Origin: JABABD01 sp965530995 | GTDB lineage: Bacteria > Bacteroidota > Bacteroidia > Flavobacteriales > Flavobacteriaceae | Reading direction: 5' to 3' | Assembly: GCA_965530995.1 (NCBI GenBank) | Contig: CBESOB010000006.1 | Span: forward strand, 1 to 32,930 | DNA: 32,930 nt | Shown: piece by piece, positions 16,956-25,522 of the stretch | Layout: every line of letters starts with the position of its first letter | Numbering within the stretch: the first letter of the stretch is position 1 | Notes under the pieces: model-generated | Told to the model about the DNA's origin: nothing | What the model saw: the letters and a program-made list of their open reading frames with translations, nothing else | Databases searched by the model: none | Program-made: the position numbers and the translations under genes

Positions 16956-19205
16956 CTATTTATCAAACCTCTTTAGTAATGCTGGTAAGTAAAAGATATC
17001 AGTTATTAATGCAATAGCCACTGTAACTGCACAAAGTAAACCAAAATCTCTAACAGAAGGTATAGCACTAGTGCTAATAATCAAAAAGCCAGCAACCAAA
17101 GCTATCGTGGTAGATAGTAAAGCACTTCCTGTATATAACATAGCATTATCTATCCGCTTTTCAGGCGAGCCAATAATAGTATTGCTTCGTTTATATTTAT
17201 AAACCAAATGTATGGTGTCATCCATGGCAATACCCAGCATTATTGGTGTAATCATCGCTGTAGACACATCCAAAGGTATGCTTAAAAGGCTCATAGAAAT
17301 AGCTAAAATAGCTAGTGGTAAGATATTAGGAATTAACACCAGTATTGTTGTTTTGAAGTTTTTTATGAAGAACCATAATGCTAAAAATGTCACAAAAAAT
17401 GCAGCAAAAAAAGATTTAAACTGTGTTTCCAAAATAAAGCTGTTCAATTGAGAAAAAACAACAGAAAAGCCGTTGATTTTAAGATCATAAGCTTTAGTAT
17501 TGAAGCTGGATGTAAAATCAGTTTTAATCGTTTTTAGTAAATCTTCTAACTCTGAAGTTCTTAACTCCTTTACCCCAATAGTTATTCCTGCAGTTTTAAA
17601 ATCCTCTGAAAATAATTTAAAAAAGGCAGGCGCTTCTGTTCCTATTTCAGATATTATTTTGTCCTGTTTTTCCTTTGAAATATTAGATTGAAACAAAGTA
17701 GGCGAACGTTTCTCTAAAAAATATTTTGCATTTATAACTGAAACTGGAGAGGTCATTAACGGTCTTACATTAAGCTTGTCCTGAAATTCTTCCAGACTTT
17801 TCAATGCTTCTCTTTGAAGCATTGTTCCTTTTGTGCTGGTTATATTCAATTGCAATCTCGAGCTGCTGTTGAGCCTACTTTCAATCAGTCTTAAATCTTC
17901 TTTAGCTTGACTTTCAGCTAATAAATCGAGTGAATTGGTGTCAATTTTCACATTAAAGATAGAATATAAACCAAAGGTTAATAGCAATGTAGATATGACA
18001 ATGATAGAGTGTTTGTTTTTCGTTGTAAACCTATTTAGCCAAACAATAATTTTATCCTGATTAAAATTCTTCAAGCTCAAAACAGGTTTAGCGGCTATAA
18101 AATTCAAGTTCAAAAAACTAAACCCAATGATAGTAATGACGTAAACTAAAACAAACGCTATTATTAAACCGATACATGTAAAAACACCCATGTTTTTAAA
18201 AGCCGGAAGTGGTGATAAGTATAAGGCAAAATAACCAACAAAGGTTGTTAGTGTTGTATAAAAACAAGGTATAAAACTCCTCCTTACTGCCAATTTAATT
18301 AATTGTAATCTGGAGAAATCGCTGTTTAAAATTCCTTCTTTATGGTAAATATTGATGACATGTACCACATCACTAACACTATATACCATTAATATTGTTG
18401 GGATGAGCATAGAAATCATATTAAGAGCAAACCCAAAACTTGTTATTATGCCAAATAGTAGGGAAATTGGTACTGCTACAGCTGCCAAGGAAATAAGTAA
18501 ATAACGAATACTTGGTAATAAAAATAAAAGCATTATCGTTATTACTACTATTGTTAATACACCAAAGGTCAAGCTCTCTTTGTAAATCCCAATACTATAG
18601 GCTTCATTTAAAATAGGCGCTCCAGAAATATTATAATCATAAAAATACCTGTCAATTTTAGAACGTATTTCAGGTACAAGAACCGCACGTCTATTCTCTA
18701 TATTCGGTGTGGGTTTTAGTTGAATATAAAAAAAGAGGTTTTTATAATCTTCGGTTACAAGTTGCTCTGTGATGTTTGGCAATTTGGAGAATAGACTTTT
18801 CAACCCTTTTTCGCTACGCTTGATGTTGTATAAATCATCAAAAACAATTTTATTATTTACATATATAGGATATGTTGCTCTTGCTAAACTAAAAGATGTT
18901 TGAACATAGTTTAATGAATCAATAGTTGTATGAAGTTGTTTCAATCGATTAATGTTTGTCTCTTCTAAAGCATTTTCAACTGGAAACATGACAACAAAAA
19001 TCTCATCAGAGCCGAATTCTTCCTGATAATTAGTATAAGCCCTATAGCTAGGGTTATCTTCTAAAAACCAGATGGATAGAGAATTGTCAACTCTTAATTT
19101 CTGTAAGGTTTGATAGCCAGAAAACCCCATTAAAACAGCTAGGATTATCATTATAGCAATTCTAAACCTGATGATAAATGCGATGCTTTGTTGTAATGTT
19201 TTCAT
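16956..19205 (-). CDS. MMPL/RND family lipid exporter
   Basis: A 749-residue inner-membrane protein of the RND superfamily (MMPL/Patched-like branch). Members move lipids, hopanoids or lipid-linked polyketides using the proton gradient. Layout: TM1 about 12-30, first periplasmic domain about 35-210, TM segments about 213-230, 236-258, 263-285, 313-331 and 341-366, a linker, TM at about 401-417, second periplasmic domain, and five final TM segments. The conserved charged helix motif of the second half is GIAMDDTIHLVYKY; the first-half equivalent is degenerate (VYSVSDVVHVINIYHK). It is the last gene of the type III PKS cluster, starting two bases after the PPTase gene, so the likely cargo is the cluster's lipid product (inference). 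Confidence 0.9.
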   Translation of the reverse strand: MKTLQQSIAFIIRFRIAIMIILAVLMGFSGYQTLQKLRVDNSLSIWFLEDNPSYRAYTNYQEEFGSDEIFVVMFPVENALEETNINRLKQLHTTIDSLNYVQTSFSLARATYPIYVNNKIVFDDLYNIKRSEKGLKSLFSKLPNITEQLVTEDYKNLFFYIQLKPTPNIENRRAVLVPEIRSKIDRYFYDYNISGAPILNEAYSIGIYKESLTFGVLTIVVITIMLLFLLPSIRYLLISLAAVAVPISLLFGIITSFGFALNMISMLIPTILMVYSVSDVVHVINIYHKEGILNSDFSRLQLIKLAVRRSFIPCFYTTLTTFVGYFALYLSPLPAFKNMGVFTCIGLIIAFVLVYVITIIGFSFLNLNFIAAKPVLSLKNFNQDKIIVWLNRFTTKNKHSIIVISTLLLTFGLYSIFNVKIDTNSLDLLAESQAKEDLRLIESRLNSSSRLQLNITSTKGTMLQREALKSLEEFQDKLNVRPLMTSPVSVINAKYFLEKRSPTLFQSNISKEKQDKIISEIGTEAPAFFKLFSEDFKTAGITIGVKELRTSELEDLLKTIKTDFTSSFNTKAYDLKINGFSVVFSQLNSFILETQFKSFFAAFFVTFLALWFFIKNFKTTILVLIPNILPLAILAISMSLLSIPLDVSTAMITPIMLGIAMDDTIHLVYKYKRSNTIIGSPEKRIDNAMLYTGSALLSTTIALVAGFLIISTSAIPSVRDFGLLCAVTVAIALITDIFYLPALLKRFDK

Positions 19206-19207
19206 CT

Positions 19208-19777
19208 CTATGTTATCACATAGGCTCCAAAAAGGCCATGATGACTTATGGATATTGAAACTTCTAGTTCTTTAGAATTTTGATATACTGAAGGTATTCC
19301 AAATTCAGACTTTAAAATTCTCAATTCAGAATTTAAGATATTTAATCGCTCTGATATTGATAAAAGCAAAGCTTGTTTTATGGTATCACTTTGAGTTTTA
19401 TAACTAGAATTTTTAAAGTGAATACAATTAGAAGCCATTTTCGTTTTATATAAACTGGCTTCTGACACTATGTATTGGGCTGTTATTTTGGTGTTAATAT
19501 AGCATTGAAAGTTGTTGTGCTTAACGTTTCCTTTGCTTCCATAAATAGAGCATGCAAATTGTTTAGGATTATAAAACCTATCTGGATTTAATTGCGTAAA
19601 TAATTTATAGGCAGCTTCTTTCATGCTCCATAACCGCCAAACCATATTAAAACTATTTTCAGAATGAAAAATTAATTGTTGTTCTTTCTTGGTGAAAAGC
19701 TTGTCTAAAAATCTTGAACGTGTCCAATTGGATGACTTTTTTGCTAAACCAATATCAACAATATCATTGCCTACCAT
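19208..19777 (-). CDS. 4'-phosphopantetheinyl transferase superfamily protein
   Basis: A 189-residue enzyme expected to transfer 4'-phosphopantetheine from CoA to an acyl carrier protein serine. The N-terminal metal/CoA motif GNDIVDIG (3-10) and the signature WSMKEAAYK (50-58, with metal-binding E54) are present, as is the helix SRFLDKLFTKKEQ (21-33). Its start overlaps the ACP stop by one base, so ACP and its activating enzyme are translationally linked. This implies the ACP is activated by a dedicated enzyme. Sequence here is very AT-rich (15 G+C of 60 in bases 19321-19380). Substrate assignment to the adjacent ACP is inference but strongly supported by context. Confidence 0.88.
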   Translation of the reverse strand: MVGNDIVDIGLAKKSSNWTRSRFLDKLFTKKEQQLIFHSENSFNMVWRLWSMKEAAYKLFTQLNPDRFYNPKQFACSIYGSKGNVKHNNFQCYINTKITAQYIVSEASLYKTKMASNCIHFKNSSYKTQSDTIKQALLLSISERLNILNSELRILKSEFGIPSVYQNSKELEVSISISHHGLFGAYVIT

Positions 19778-20028
19778 TAGCTATTTAGCTTTGTGTTTAC
19801 AATATCCATAGCAGATTTAACAGTAAACATCTGCTCCATATCTTCATTCTCTAGTCTGATATCAAACTTATCCTCAATATCAAGAATGATATCCACCAAA
19901 TTGGCCGAATTGATCTTAAGGTCTTTTACAAAATCAGTGCTTTCAGAAAGCTCTTTAAACGCCTCTTCATCTTGAACATAAGGAGCAATAATAGCTTTTA
20001 ATTTAGTAATTAAGTCGTTGTTATTCAT
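19777..20028 (-). CDS. Acyl carrier protein (cluster-specific)
   Basis: An 83-residue acidic helical carrier protein. The 4'-phosphopantetheine attachment serine is S41 in KINSANLVDI; the usual DSL reads NSA, so this is a divergent ACP rather than the housekeeping AcpP. The helix after it (ILDIEDKFDIRLENED) is typical of the recognition helix. It lies 20 bases after the ketosynthase gene and overlaps the PPTase gene by one base. Its role would be to hold growing acyl chains for the neighbouring ketosynthase, dehydratase and reductase and to present them to the type III PKS (inference). Confidence 0.9.
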   Translation of the reverse strand: MNNNDLITKLKAIIAPYVQDEEAFKELSESTDFVKDLKINSANLVDIILDIEDKFDIRLENEDMEQMFTVKSAMDIVNTKLNS

Positions 20029-20047
20029 AGCAATATTTTGAGTAAAG

Positions 20048-21325
20048 TTACGCTATAAATCGCTTAAATAAAACACACGCATTGACATCGCCAAAACCAA
20101 AACTCGCCTTTGCAATAATATTAAAATCTAAATTGATTTTTTCAATTGGAATTTTTTCAGTAGCTATTACTGACTCAATTTCTGGGTGTAAATCATCACA
20201 ATTTATATTAGGTGCTACAAACTGCTCATTTAGCTGAATCACACTCGCTACACATTCAATAGCACCTGCTGCTGCTAAACAGTGACCAATCATGGATTTT
20301 GTGGAATTAATGTAGGGAAACCTATCGGCACTTCTGTTTAACGCTTTTGTCCAATTATATATTTCCAAACTGTCTTTTGTAGTTGCTGTTAAATGACCAT
20401 TTATAACGTCTACATCATCAGAAGTTATACCTGCATTTTTTAAGGCATTCTTTATGCAGCGTTGAACTGCTTCTGCATTAGGCGCAGTTAATGTACCACC
20501 CTTTCGCTGGCCTCCAGAATTAACCTCTCCTCCTAATACTTCACCATAAATAGCTGCATTTCGTTCTAAAGCACTTTCTAATGATTCTAAAACCAAAGCG
20601 CCTGCGCCACTTCCTGGTACAAATCCAGAGGCAGTGGCGCTCATTGGGCGTGAGCCTTTTTCGGGAAAATCGTTGTGTTTATAGGTCATCACACGCATCG
20701 CATCAAAACCTCCCCATAGATATGGACCATGATCGCTACAGCTACCAACCAACATGCGTTTTGCTTTTCCTGATTGAATACGATCAAAACCCATAAGCAA
20801 CGCTTCGGTGCCAGTAGCACAAGCTGATGAATTTGTAGTAACTTGATTCCCTAAACCAAGCATACCTCCGAGATATGCGCTGATACCACTAGCCATAGTT
20901 TGCACCACTACTGTACTGCCTAATCGTCTGACTTGTTTATCGTCTAATTTATAGATAGCCTCACGAAATTTTTCAACTCCAGAAGTTCCTGTGCCAAAGA
21001 TAAGCCCAGTATCATAATCTAATTTGCTATCAGCATCCATATGAAATCCAGCATCCTTCCATGCATCAATCCCTGCAATGCAGCCATATAGTATTCCTGA
21101 ACTATTAAACCCTCTTAATTGCAACTCTGTAAAGTATTGTGATTTTAACGCCTCTGAAACATCAGGAATACCACCTATTTGACATGAAAAATTCAAGTCT
21201 TTTAACTCTTGATGAAACTTTATTCCAGATCTACCGGATTTAAGTGCATTGGTAAAATCTGAAACGCCAACGCCATTTGGCGCAACGACTCCTAAACCTG
21301 TTATGACGACTCTTTGTTTATTCAT
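20048..21325 (-). CDS. FabF-like 3-oxoacyl-ACP synthase (ketosynthase)
   Basis: A 425-residue KAS I/II-type condensing enzyme that elongates acyl-ACP with malonyl-ACP. The catalytic Cys is C169 in SSACATGT. The two active-site histidines are H311 (NGHLTATT) and H348 (STKSMIGHCLAAAG), with K343 in the second motif. The first histidine motif differs from the usual NAHGTST of FabF, marking a secondary-metabolism branch. No chain-length-factor partner is adjacent, so it probably acts as a homodimer. A 70-base gap with two hairpins separates it from the upstream dehydratase gene, the only sizeable gap in the cluster. Confidence 0.9.
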   Translation of the reverse strand: MNKQRVVITGLGVVAPNGVGVSDFTNALKSGRSGIKFHQELKDLNFSCQIGGIPDVSEALKSQYFTELQLRGFNSSGILYGCIAGIDAWKDAGFHMDADSKLDYDTGLIFGTGTSGVEKFREAIYKLDDKQVRRLGSTVVVQTMASGISAYLGGMLGLGNQVTTNSSACATGTEALLMGFDRIQSGKAKRMLVGSCSDHGPYLWGGFDAMRVMTYKHNDFPEKGSRPMSATASGFVPGSGAGALVLESLESALERNAAIYGEVLGGEVNSGGQRKGGTLTAPNAEAVQRCIKNALKNAGITSDDVDVINGHLTATTKDSLEIYNWTKALNRSADRFPYINSTKSMIGHCLAAAGAIECVASVIQLNEQFVAPNINCDDLHPEIESVIATEKIPIEKINLDFNIIAKASFGFGDVNACVLFKRFIA

Positions 21326-21331
21326 GATCTT

Positions 21332-21347
21332 TCCCGCAAAAACGGGA
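21332..21347 (-). promoter_or_regulatory. Small hairpin directly upstream of the ketosynthase start
   Basis: TCCCG / CGGGA stem with an A-rich loop, ending seven bases before the ketosynthase ATG. It would sit in the translation-initiation region of the mRNA. Only 5 bp, so a regulatory effect is possible but weakly supported. Confidence 0.3.
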
Positions 21348-21362
21348 CTCTTATTTATTGAA

Positions 21363-21391
21363 ACCTACAAGGTTTTGAAAATCCTGTAGGT
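21363..21391. repeat. Extragenic palindrome inside the biosynthetic cluster
   Basis: The arms ACCTACAAGGTTTT and AAAATCCTGTAGGT pair over about 13 bp with a single A-C mismatch and a one-base centre. It lies five bases beyond the dehydratase stop codon. This sequence type resembles short palindromes scattered between genes in flavobacterial genomes (from memory, not searched). On the minus-strand mRNA it could stabilise the upstream message or separate two expression modules. Confidence 0.5.
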
Positions 21392-21395
21392 ACTG

Positions 21396-21836
21396 TTAGG
21401 TCATTTTTATCATTCCTGAAATCTGTCCTCTGCAAACCATATCCCCTTTTTCATTTAACATCTTCACTTTACATTTCAATTTATTGAATCGAAAGACGTC
21501 TTTTTCTGAAACCACAGTTACTTTTTCTCCTGGAAACACAGGAGAAAAGAAATCTATTTGACTTGAAGTTAACGCTATTTGAGATTTTTTTTCTTCTGAA
21601 ACCTCATCTTTATATAGATAGATACCTAGACAAACGACTCCTATTTGTGCCATACATTCGGTTAAAATAACGCCTGGTGTAATTGGGTTATCTTTAAAGT
21701 GTCCTTTATAAAAGGTTTCATCTTGTTTGAATGTATAATGCCCAGTGATGCCATCTTCCGAAATAGCATCAATACCATCTACAAATAAGAATGGTTTTTG
21801 ATATGGCAGTAGCGATATGATTTGTTTTGCATCCAT
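21396..21836 (-). CDS. FabZ-like beta-hydroxyacyl-ACP dehydratase
   Basis: A 146-residue single hot-dog-fold dehydratase. The catalytic pair is H46 (YKGHFKDNPITPGV) and E60 (LTECMAQIG), both at FabZ spacing. It would dehydrate 3-hydroxyacyl chains on the cluster ACP. The housekeeping Bacteroidota FabZ is commonly fused to LpxC; this free-standing copy beside a type III PKS is therefore likely pathway-specific (inference). One base separates its start from the upstream reductase stop. Confidence 0.88.
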   Translation of the reverse strand: MDAKQIISLLPYQKPFLFVDGIDAISEDGITGHYTFKQDETFYKGHFKDNPITPGVILTECMAQIGVVCLGIYLYKDEVSEEKKSQIALTSSQIDFFSPVFPGEKVTVVSEKDVFRFNKLKCKVKMLNEKGDMVCRGQISGMIKMT

Positions 21837-21837
21837 G

Positions 21838-22635
21838 TTAACTTAAATGCTCTCCGCCATCAACAGGAATAATTGTTCCTGTAATCCAAATAGCTTCATC
21901 TTTACTCATTAAATACACAACATTCGCTATATCGTCTGGTAGTGTCAAACGTTTATTTGGGTTGCGTTTTAAGGTGTGTTCAATTATTTTTTCGCTTCCT
22001 GGAATCATTCGCAAAGAAGAAGTATCTGTAACTCCTGCTTGTATACAATTAGCCTTTATGCCATAAGCTGCAAACTCTAATGCAATGTTTCTAGTGATAG
22101 CTTCAAGTGTAACTTTGGCCGCAGAAACTGCTGCATAATTTGGCCAAGCTTTAGAATTTCCTTCACTTGTAAAACTTATAATCCGAGCATCCTTATGAAA
22201 TAAATCAGCAACAAACACTGATTTCGTCCAATCATATAAACTTATTGCCATGGCATTGATGGTTAGATTAAAATCATCATTTTTTAAGGTTGGTTTTTCA
22301 TTGTCAACCATAGGCTTTAAATTCCCTTTTGCAACACTGTGAACCAATGTTCTTATTCTCCCCTCACTACCTAAAATTTCTTTTAATTCTAAAACAACCT
22401 GTTCTCGTTTTTCTTCTTTAAACGCATCTATATTCCAAGATTTAAACTGAATCTCTTCAGCTTTAATCTTTTTAAATTCTGAATTAATCTCATCTTCTTG
22501 AGCCCTCGAGTTTCTATGGATAATACAAATATTCATCCCCTGTTTAGCCAACTTTTTTGCTGTTGCCAAGCCCAATCCAGAAGAGCCTCCTAAAATGAGT
22601 GCCCAATAATTTTTGTGCTGAAATTCTTTTACCAT
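21838..22635 (-). CDS. SDR oxidoreductase, FabL-like enoyl-ACP reductase candidate
   Basis: A 265-residue short-chain dehydrogenase/reductase. The cofactor loop is GGSSGLGLA (16-24). The active-site pair is Y167 and K174 in YAAVSAAK, a Tyr-x6-Lys spacing. Ordinary SDR ketoreductases such as FabG use Tyr-x3-Lys, while FabI and FabL enoyl reductases use x6. The region around it (ITRNIALEFAAYGIKANCIQAG) and the C-terminus (ITGTIIPVDGG) look more like Bacillus FabL than FabI. So an enoyl-ACP reductase is the better call, leaving no dedicated ketoreductase in the cluster. It overlaps the type III PKS gene by seven bases. Confidence 0.8.
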   Translation of the reverse strand: MVKEFQHKNYWALILGGSSGLGLATAKKLAKQGMNICIIHRNSRAQEDEINSEFKKIKAEEIQFKSWNIDAFKEEKREQVVLELKEILGSEGRIRTLVHSVAKGNLKPMVDNEKPTLKNDDFNLTINAMAISLYDWTKSVFVADLFHKDARIISFTSEGNSKAWPNYAAVSAAKVTLEAITRNIALEFAAYGIKANCIQAGVTDTSSLRMIPGSEKIIEHTLKRNPNKRLTLPDDIANVVYLMSKDEAIWITGTIIPVDGGEHLS

Positions 22636-23681
22636 TCTAATAATATACGTTGTGCTGAAAAACCAGGGCCAAAACTTAACATAATGCCTTTGTCTCCTTT
22701 TGGTAAGTTTCTGTCCATAAAACGTTCCAAAACGTAGAGTACGGTAGCGCTACTCATATTACCGTACAGGCGTAATACCTCTTTGGTGTCATCGATATTC
22801 TTTCCTAGAGACCCAAATAATTCTTCGACAGTTTGCACTATTTTTTTGCCTCCTGGATGAAATACTAAATGATCAATATCTTCTATTGTTAATCCGTTAC
22901 GCTCCAAAAAAGGATGAATAATTAGAGGAAAATGATCAGAAATAGTTTGAGGTACAGCTTGATCTAAAACCATTTGAAGTCCTGTATTTCGTAATTTAAA
23001 CCCCATCATGTCTTCTGCATCATAGAAGTGATACATAGCCTCGTCTTTAATTTCTGGACCAACTTCGTCTTCGTAAGAAGATAATATAACACTAGCGCAA
23101 CCATCACCAAAAATAGCTGCACTAACAATATTAACCATCGAATAATCATTTAATTGAAAGGTAGCCGTAGGAGATTCCACTGCAATCACTACTGCGCGTT
23201 TGTTTGGGTTTGCTTTGAGAAAATTCTTAGCATATAAAATCCCTGAAACTCCAGCAGCACAGCCCATTTCTGTCACAGGTAAGCGTACAATATCCTGTTT
23301 CATTTTCAGGCGATTTATTAAATACGCATCTAATGATGGAATCATAATACCAGTGCAACTTACCGTGATGATATAATCGATATCTGTGGGTTTAAGGCTT
23401 ATTTTGCCTAGCGCTTTTAACAGACATTTTTCAGCCAGTTTAATGCTCTCTCTCGTATAGATCTCATTTTTTTCTTCGAATGATGTTTTTAAAAACACCT
23501 CTTCTGCATCCATTATAGAATAGCGTTTATCAACTGCAGCATTTTCAAAAATCTTCAAGACCTTTCTTTTAAAACGCTCCTCTTGACCCTCTAACCACAA
23601 CTCAATATAAGGCAAAATGTCCTTTGTATGTCTTGTGTATTTAGGTAATTGCTTAGCAACTGATGTTATTCTTACTGCCAT
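22629..23681 (-). CDS. Type III polyketide synthase
   Basis: A 350-residue chalcone/stilbene synthase-superfamily enzyme. It extends an acyl starter with malonyl-CoA and cyclises it to pyrones, resorcinols or phloroglucinols without a carrier domain. The Cys-His-Asn triad is complete: C141 (TEMGCAAGVSG), H275 (VFHPGGKK) and N308 (LYGNMSSAT), and the C-terminal loop SFGPGFSAQ is present. The YGN-type motif and 350-residue size exclude FabH, which lies elsewhere in the window with its own motifs. The gene abuts the methyltransferase upstream and overlaps the reductase downstream. Bacterial relatives with fatty starters include SrsA and ArsB/ArsC; a fatty starter here is inferred from the adjacent FAS-II genes. 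Confidence 0.93.
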   Translation of the reverse strand: MAVRITSVAKQLPKYTRHTKDILPYIELWLEGQEERFKRKVLKIFENAAVDKRYSIMDAEEVFLKTSFEEKNEIYTRESIKLAEKCLLKALGKISLKPTDIDYIITVSCTGIMIPSLDAYLINRLKMKQDIVRLPVTEMGCAAGVSGILYAKNFLKANPNKRAVVIAVESPTATFQLNDYSMVNIVSAAIFGDGCASVILSSYEDEVGPEIKDEAMYHFYDAEDMMGFKLRNTGLQMVLDQAVPQTISDHFPLIIHPFLERNGLTIEDIDHLVFHPGGKKIVQTVEELFGSLGKNIDDTKEVLRLYGNMSSATVLYVLERFMDRNLPKGDKGIMLSFGPGFSAQRILLEW

Positions 23682-24392
23682 TTATGTTCTAATTAACCAT
23701 TGGTAGCGGAAGGCCCATTTCCAACAAATTTGTGATTTGAGATTTAGTTGTTTTGATAAGCTTTCTAGATCTTCACGTTTAAAAGCTCGCAAAATTGAGG
23801 TTAATCCATCTTGCTTTATCATATAGTTTGAAATAAACAAACCTAAAAATTTAAACAAGCCATAAGCAACTTCACTTCGCTGCAGATCATTAACAACAAT
23901 GCCTAATGTAGCATTCTTTGAAAGGTTATTTAATAGCTTGCATATATCTTCTTCTTTAAAATGATGCAAAAATAGTGTAGCTAAAGCTATATCGCAAGGC
24001 ATAGCTTTAACATCTTCTGAAAAAACATCTGTGCTTTTAAAAGAAAGCTCCGGATAATCTTGAGATAACTCATTAGCATAACTAATAGCATCTTGATTGG
24101 CATCAATCCCAATTAATTTAAAACGGTAATCTCTCTTGCGACCAAAGTCAGCAACCAATCTCAATACGTCACCATGACCACAACCCAAATCTATTATGGT
24201 ATATTCTTTATCTTTTGGTTGGCCTTTTAAAAATTGTTGAATCCCATTTAAAGTGATCGTATTTCCTCCTAACCATTTATTAATGTTTCCAAGCTTATCC
24301 AAAGTATCTCGAATCAAATCGCCTTTCATTGAAAAGTCATCCATCAATTCAGTGTCATTACTTCTGTATGTTGTATCAATAAACAAACTCAT
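23682..24392 (-). CDS. SAM-dependent methyltransferase (type III PKS-associated)
   Basis: A 236-residue class I methyltransferase. The SAM motif I is DLGCGHGD (68-75), with the acidic residue of motif II in GIDANQD. The N-terminal region carries SNDTELMDD and NKWLGG, a pattern I associate with methyltransferases encoded next to type III PKS genes. I chose the ATG at 24390-24392, which overlaps the flavoprotein stop (TAATG). An upstream in-frame ATG at 24488 would extend 96 bases into the flavoprotein gene and is unlikely. It probably methylates the polyketide ring or an intermediate (inference). Confidence 0.88.
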   Translation of the reverse strand: MSLFIDTTYRSNDTELMDDFSMKGDLIRDTLDKLGNINKWLGGNTITLNGIQQFLKGQPKDKEYTIIDLGCGHGDVLRLVADFGRKRDYRFKLIGIDANQDAISYANELSQDYPELSFKSTDVFSEDVKAMPCDIALATLFLHHFKEEDICKLLNNLSKNATLGIVVNDLQRSEVAYGLFKFLGLFISNYMIKQDGLTSILRAFKREDLESLSKQLNLKSQICWKWAFRYQWLIRT

Positions 24393-25522
24393 TAAACACT
24401 CATGGATTTTCCGTGGGTCATCTTTATAATTTTTGGTACTAAAAAAGGAAATAGTCTTAAGGCGCCTAAAAGTTTTGGCGCTAGCCAATCCTGTCGAAAT
24501 AAATAAGCGATGGTGTGACCAACTTTAAGCCTAAAATTAAAAGTTTGATACCAATATTTGACATACTTCTTTTCCAATTCAGCACGTGATTCAATTTTTC
24601 CTTCAAGATAATCAATAATCAATTGTGATGCTAATTGTGCGCTACGAATTGCCATACCCATCCCATTGCCACATAATGGATGAATCATGCCTGCAGTATC
24701 CCCACACATAATAATATGGTTTTCTACTGGATTTTTTGTTTCGAAAGAAATTTGACTTATTGTAAGGGATTGTTCAAATTGCGGTTCAGAATTATTGAAA
24801 ATAGTTTTTAGCGCTTTATTTTTAAATACAACTTCCTCTTGAAAAGCGGCAATATCTTTATGGTTTTTAAACTCATCAAAATTAGTAATGTAGCATAGAT
24901 TAATATTGTTATTCTCTACTTTTGAAACACCACAATAACCTCCTTTAAAATTATGAAGCGCCACCTTATTGTCTGGAAAATCTCCTGAAACATGAATTTT
25001 AACACCTAGATAGGGCGATTTTTTAGTGATGAATTTACGCTTGAGCTTAACATCTAAATTTGATCGTTTCCCAAATGCTCCAATAACAATTTTAGATATA
25101 AACACATCATCTGATTTAGTCTCAACTTGAAATTGATCTGCTTCAAATTTTACATCAATAACTGTGTCATGATAAACCTTAACACCACTTTTTAATGCTA
25201 ATTGGTATAGCTGAAAATCCATTTCATAACGACTCATGCCAAATCCTCCTAATGGCAAATTAGCCTTTATGGTTTTATTATTATGTGTGGTTAATTCGAA
25301 TTTAGAAATTTGTTTAGCACCAAAATTCAAGGGATAAAATCCTAATGATTCTAAATATGGTAAGACCTCGTTAGACACGTATTCTCCACAAACTTTATGT
25401 CTTGGATACTTATTTTTTTCTATGAGTAAGACTTTAAAACCGGCTTTTGATAAATGAATGGCACTAACCAAACCAGCCAAGCCACCACCAATTATTGTTA
25501 AATCTAGGTCTTGTTTTATCAT
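24392..25522 (-). CDS. FAD-dependent oxidoreductase, geranylgeranyl-reductase-like
   Basis: A 376-residue flavoprotein of the group that includes geranylgeranyl reductases, aromatic hydroxylases and flavin halogenases. FAD-binding motifs: GGGLAG (12-17) in the N-terminal Rossmann fold, KVCGEYVS (43-50) and CGDTAGMIHPLCGNGMG, the conserved second FAD region. In type III PKS clusters such as srs, a flavoprotein hydroxylates the resorcinol to a quinone; the same role fits here but a double-bond reductase is an alternative. The halogenase WxWxIP motif is not seen. The gene abuts YceI and overlaps the methyltransferase by one base. Confidence 0.88.
   Translation of the reverse strand: MIKQDLDLTIIGGGLAGLVSAIHLSKAGFKVLLIEKNKYPRHKVCGEYVSNEVLPYLESLGFYPLNFGAKQISKFELTTHNNKTIKANLPLGGFGMSRYEMDFQLYQLALKSGVKVYHDTVIDVKFEADQFQVETKSDDVFISKIVIGAFGKRSNLDVKLKRKFITKKSPYLGVKIHVSGDFPDNKVALHNFKGGYCGVSKVENNNINLCYITNFDEFKNHKDIAAFQEEVVFKNKALKTIFNNSEPQFEQSLTISQISFETKNPVENHIIMCGDTAGMIHPLCGNGMGMAIRSAQLASQLIIDYLEGKIESRAELEKKYVKYWYQTFNFRLKVGHTIAYLFRQDWLAPKLLGALRLFPFLVPKIIKMTHGKSMSV

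Noticed and set aside
16945..16959. Terminator between the convergent ABC ATPase and MMPL genes
   Set aside because: Only a 5-bp ATAGG/CCTAT stem overlapping coding ends, with no T-run.
22629..23681. Second FabH (KAS III) instead of a type III PKS
   Set aside because: The GCAAG, FHPGGKK, YGNMSSAT and SFGPGFSAQ motifs and the 350-residue length fit the type III PKS family; the true FabH at 29704-30702 looks different.
24393..24488. Longer methyltransferase start at 24488
   Set aside because: The extra 32 residues lie wholly inside the flavoprotein gene and lack family similarity; the ATG overlapping its stop is the natural coupled start.
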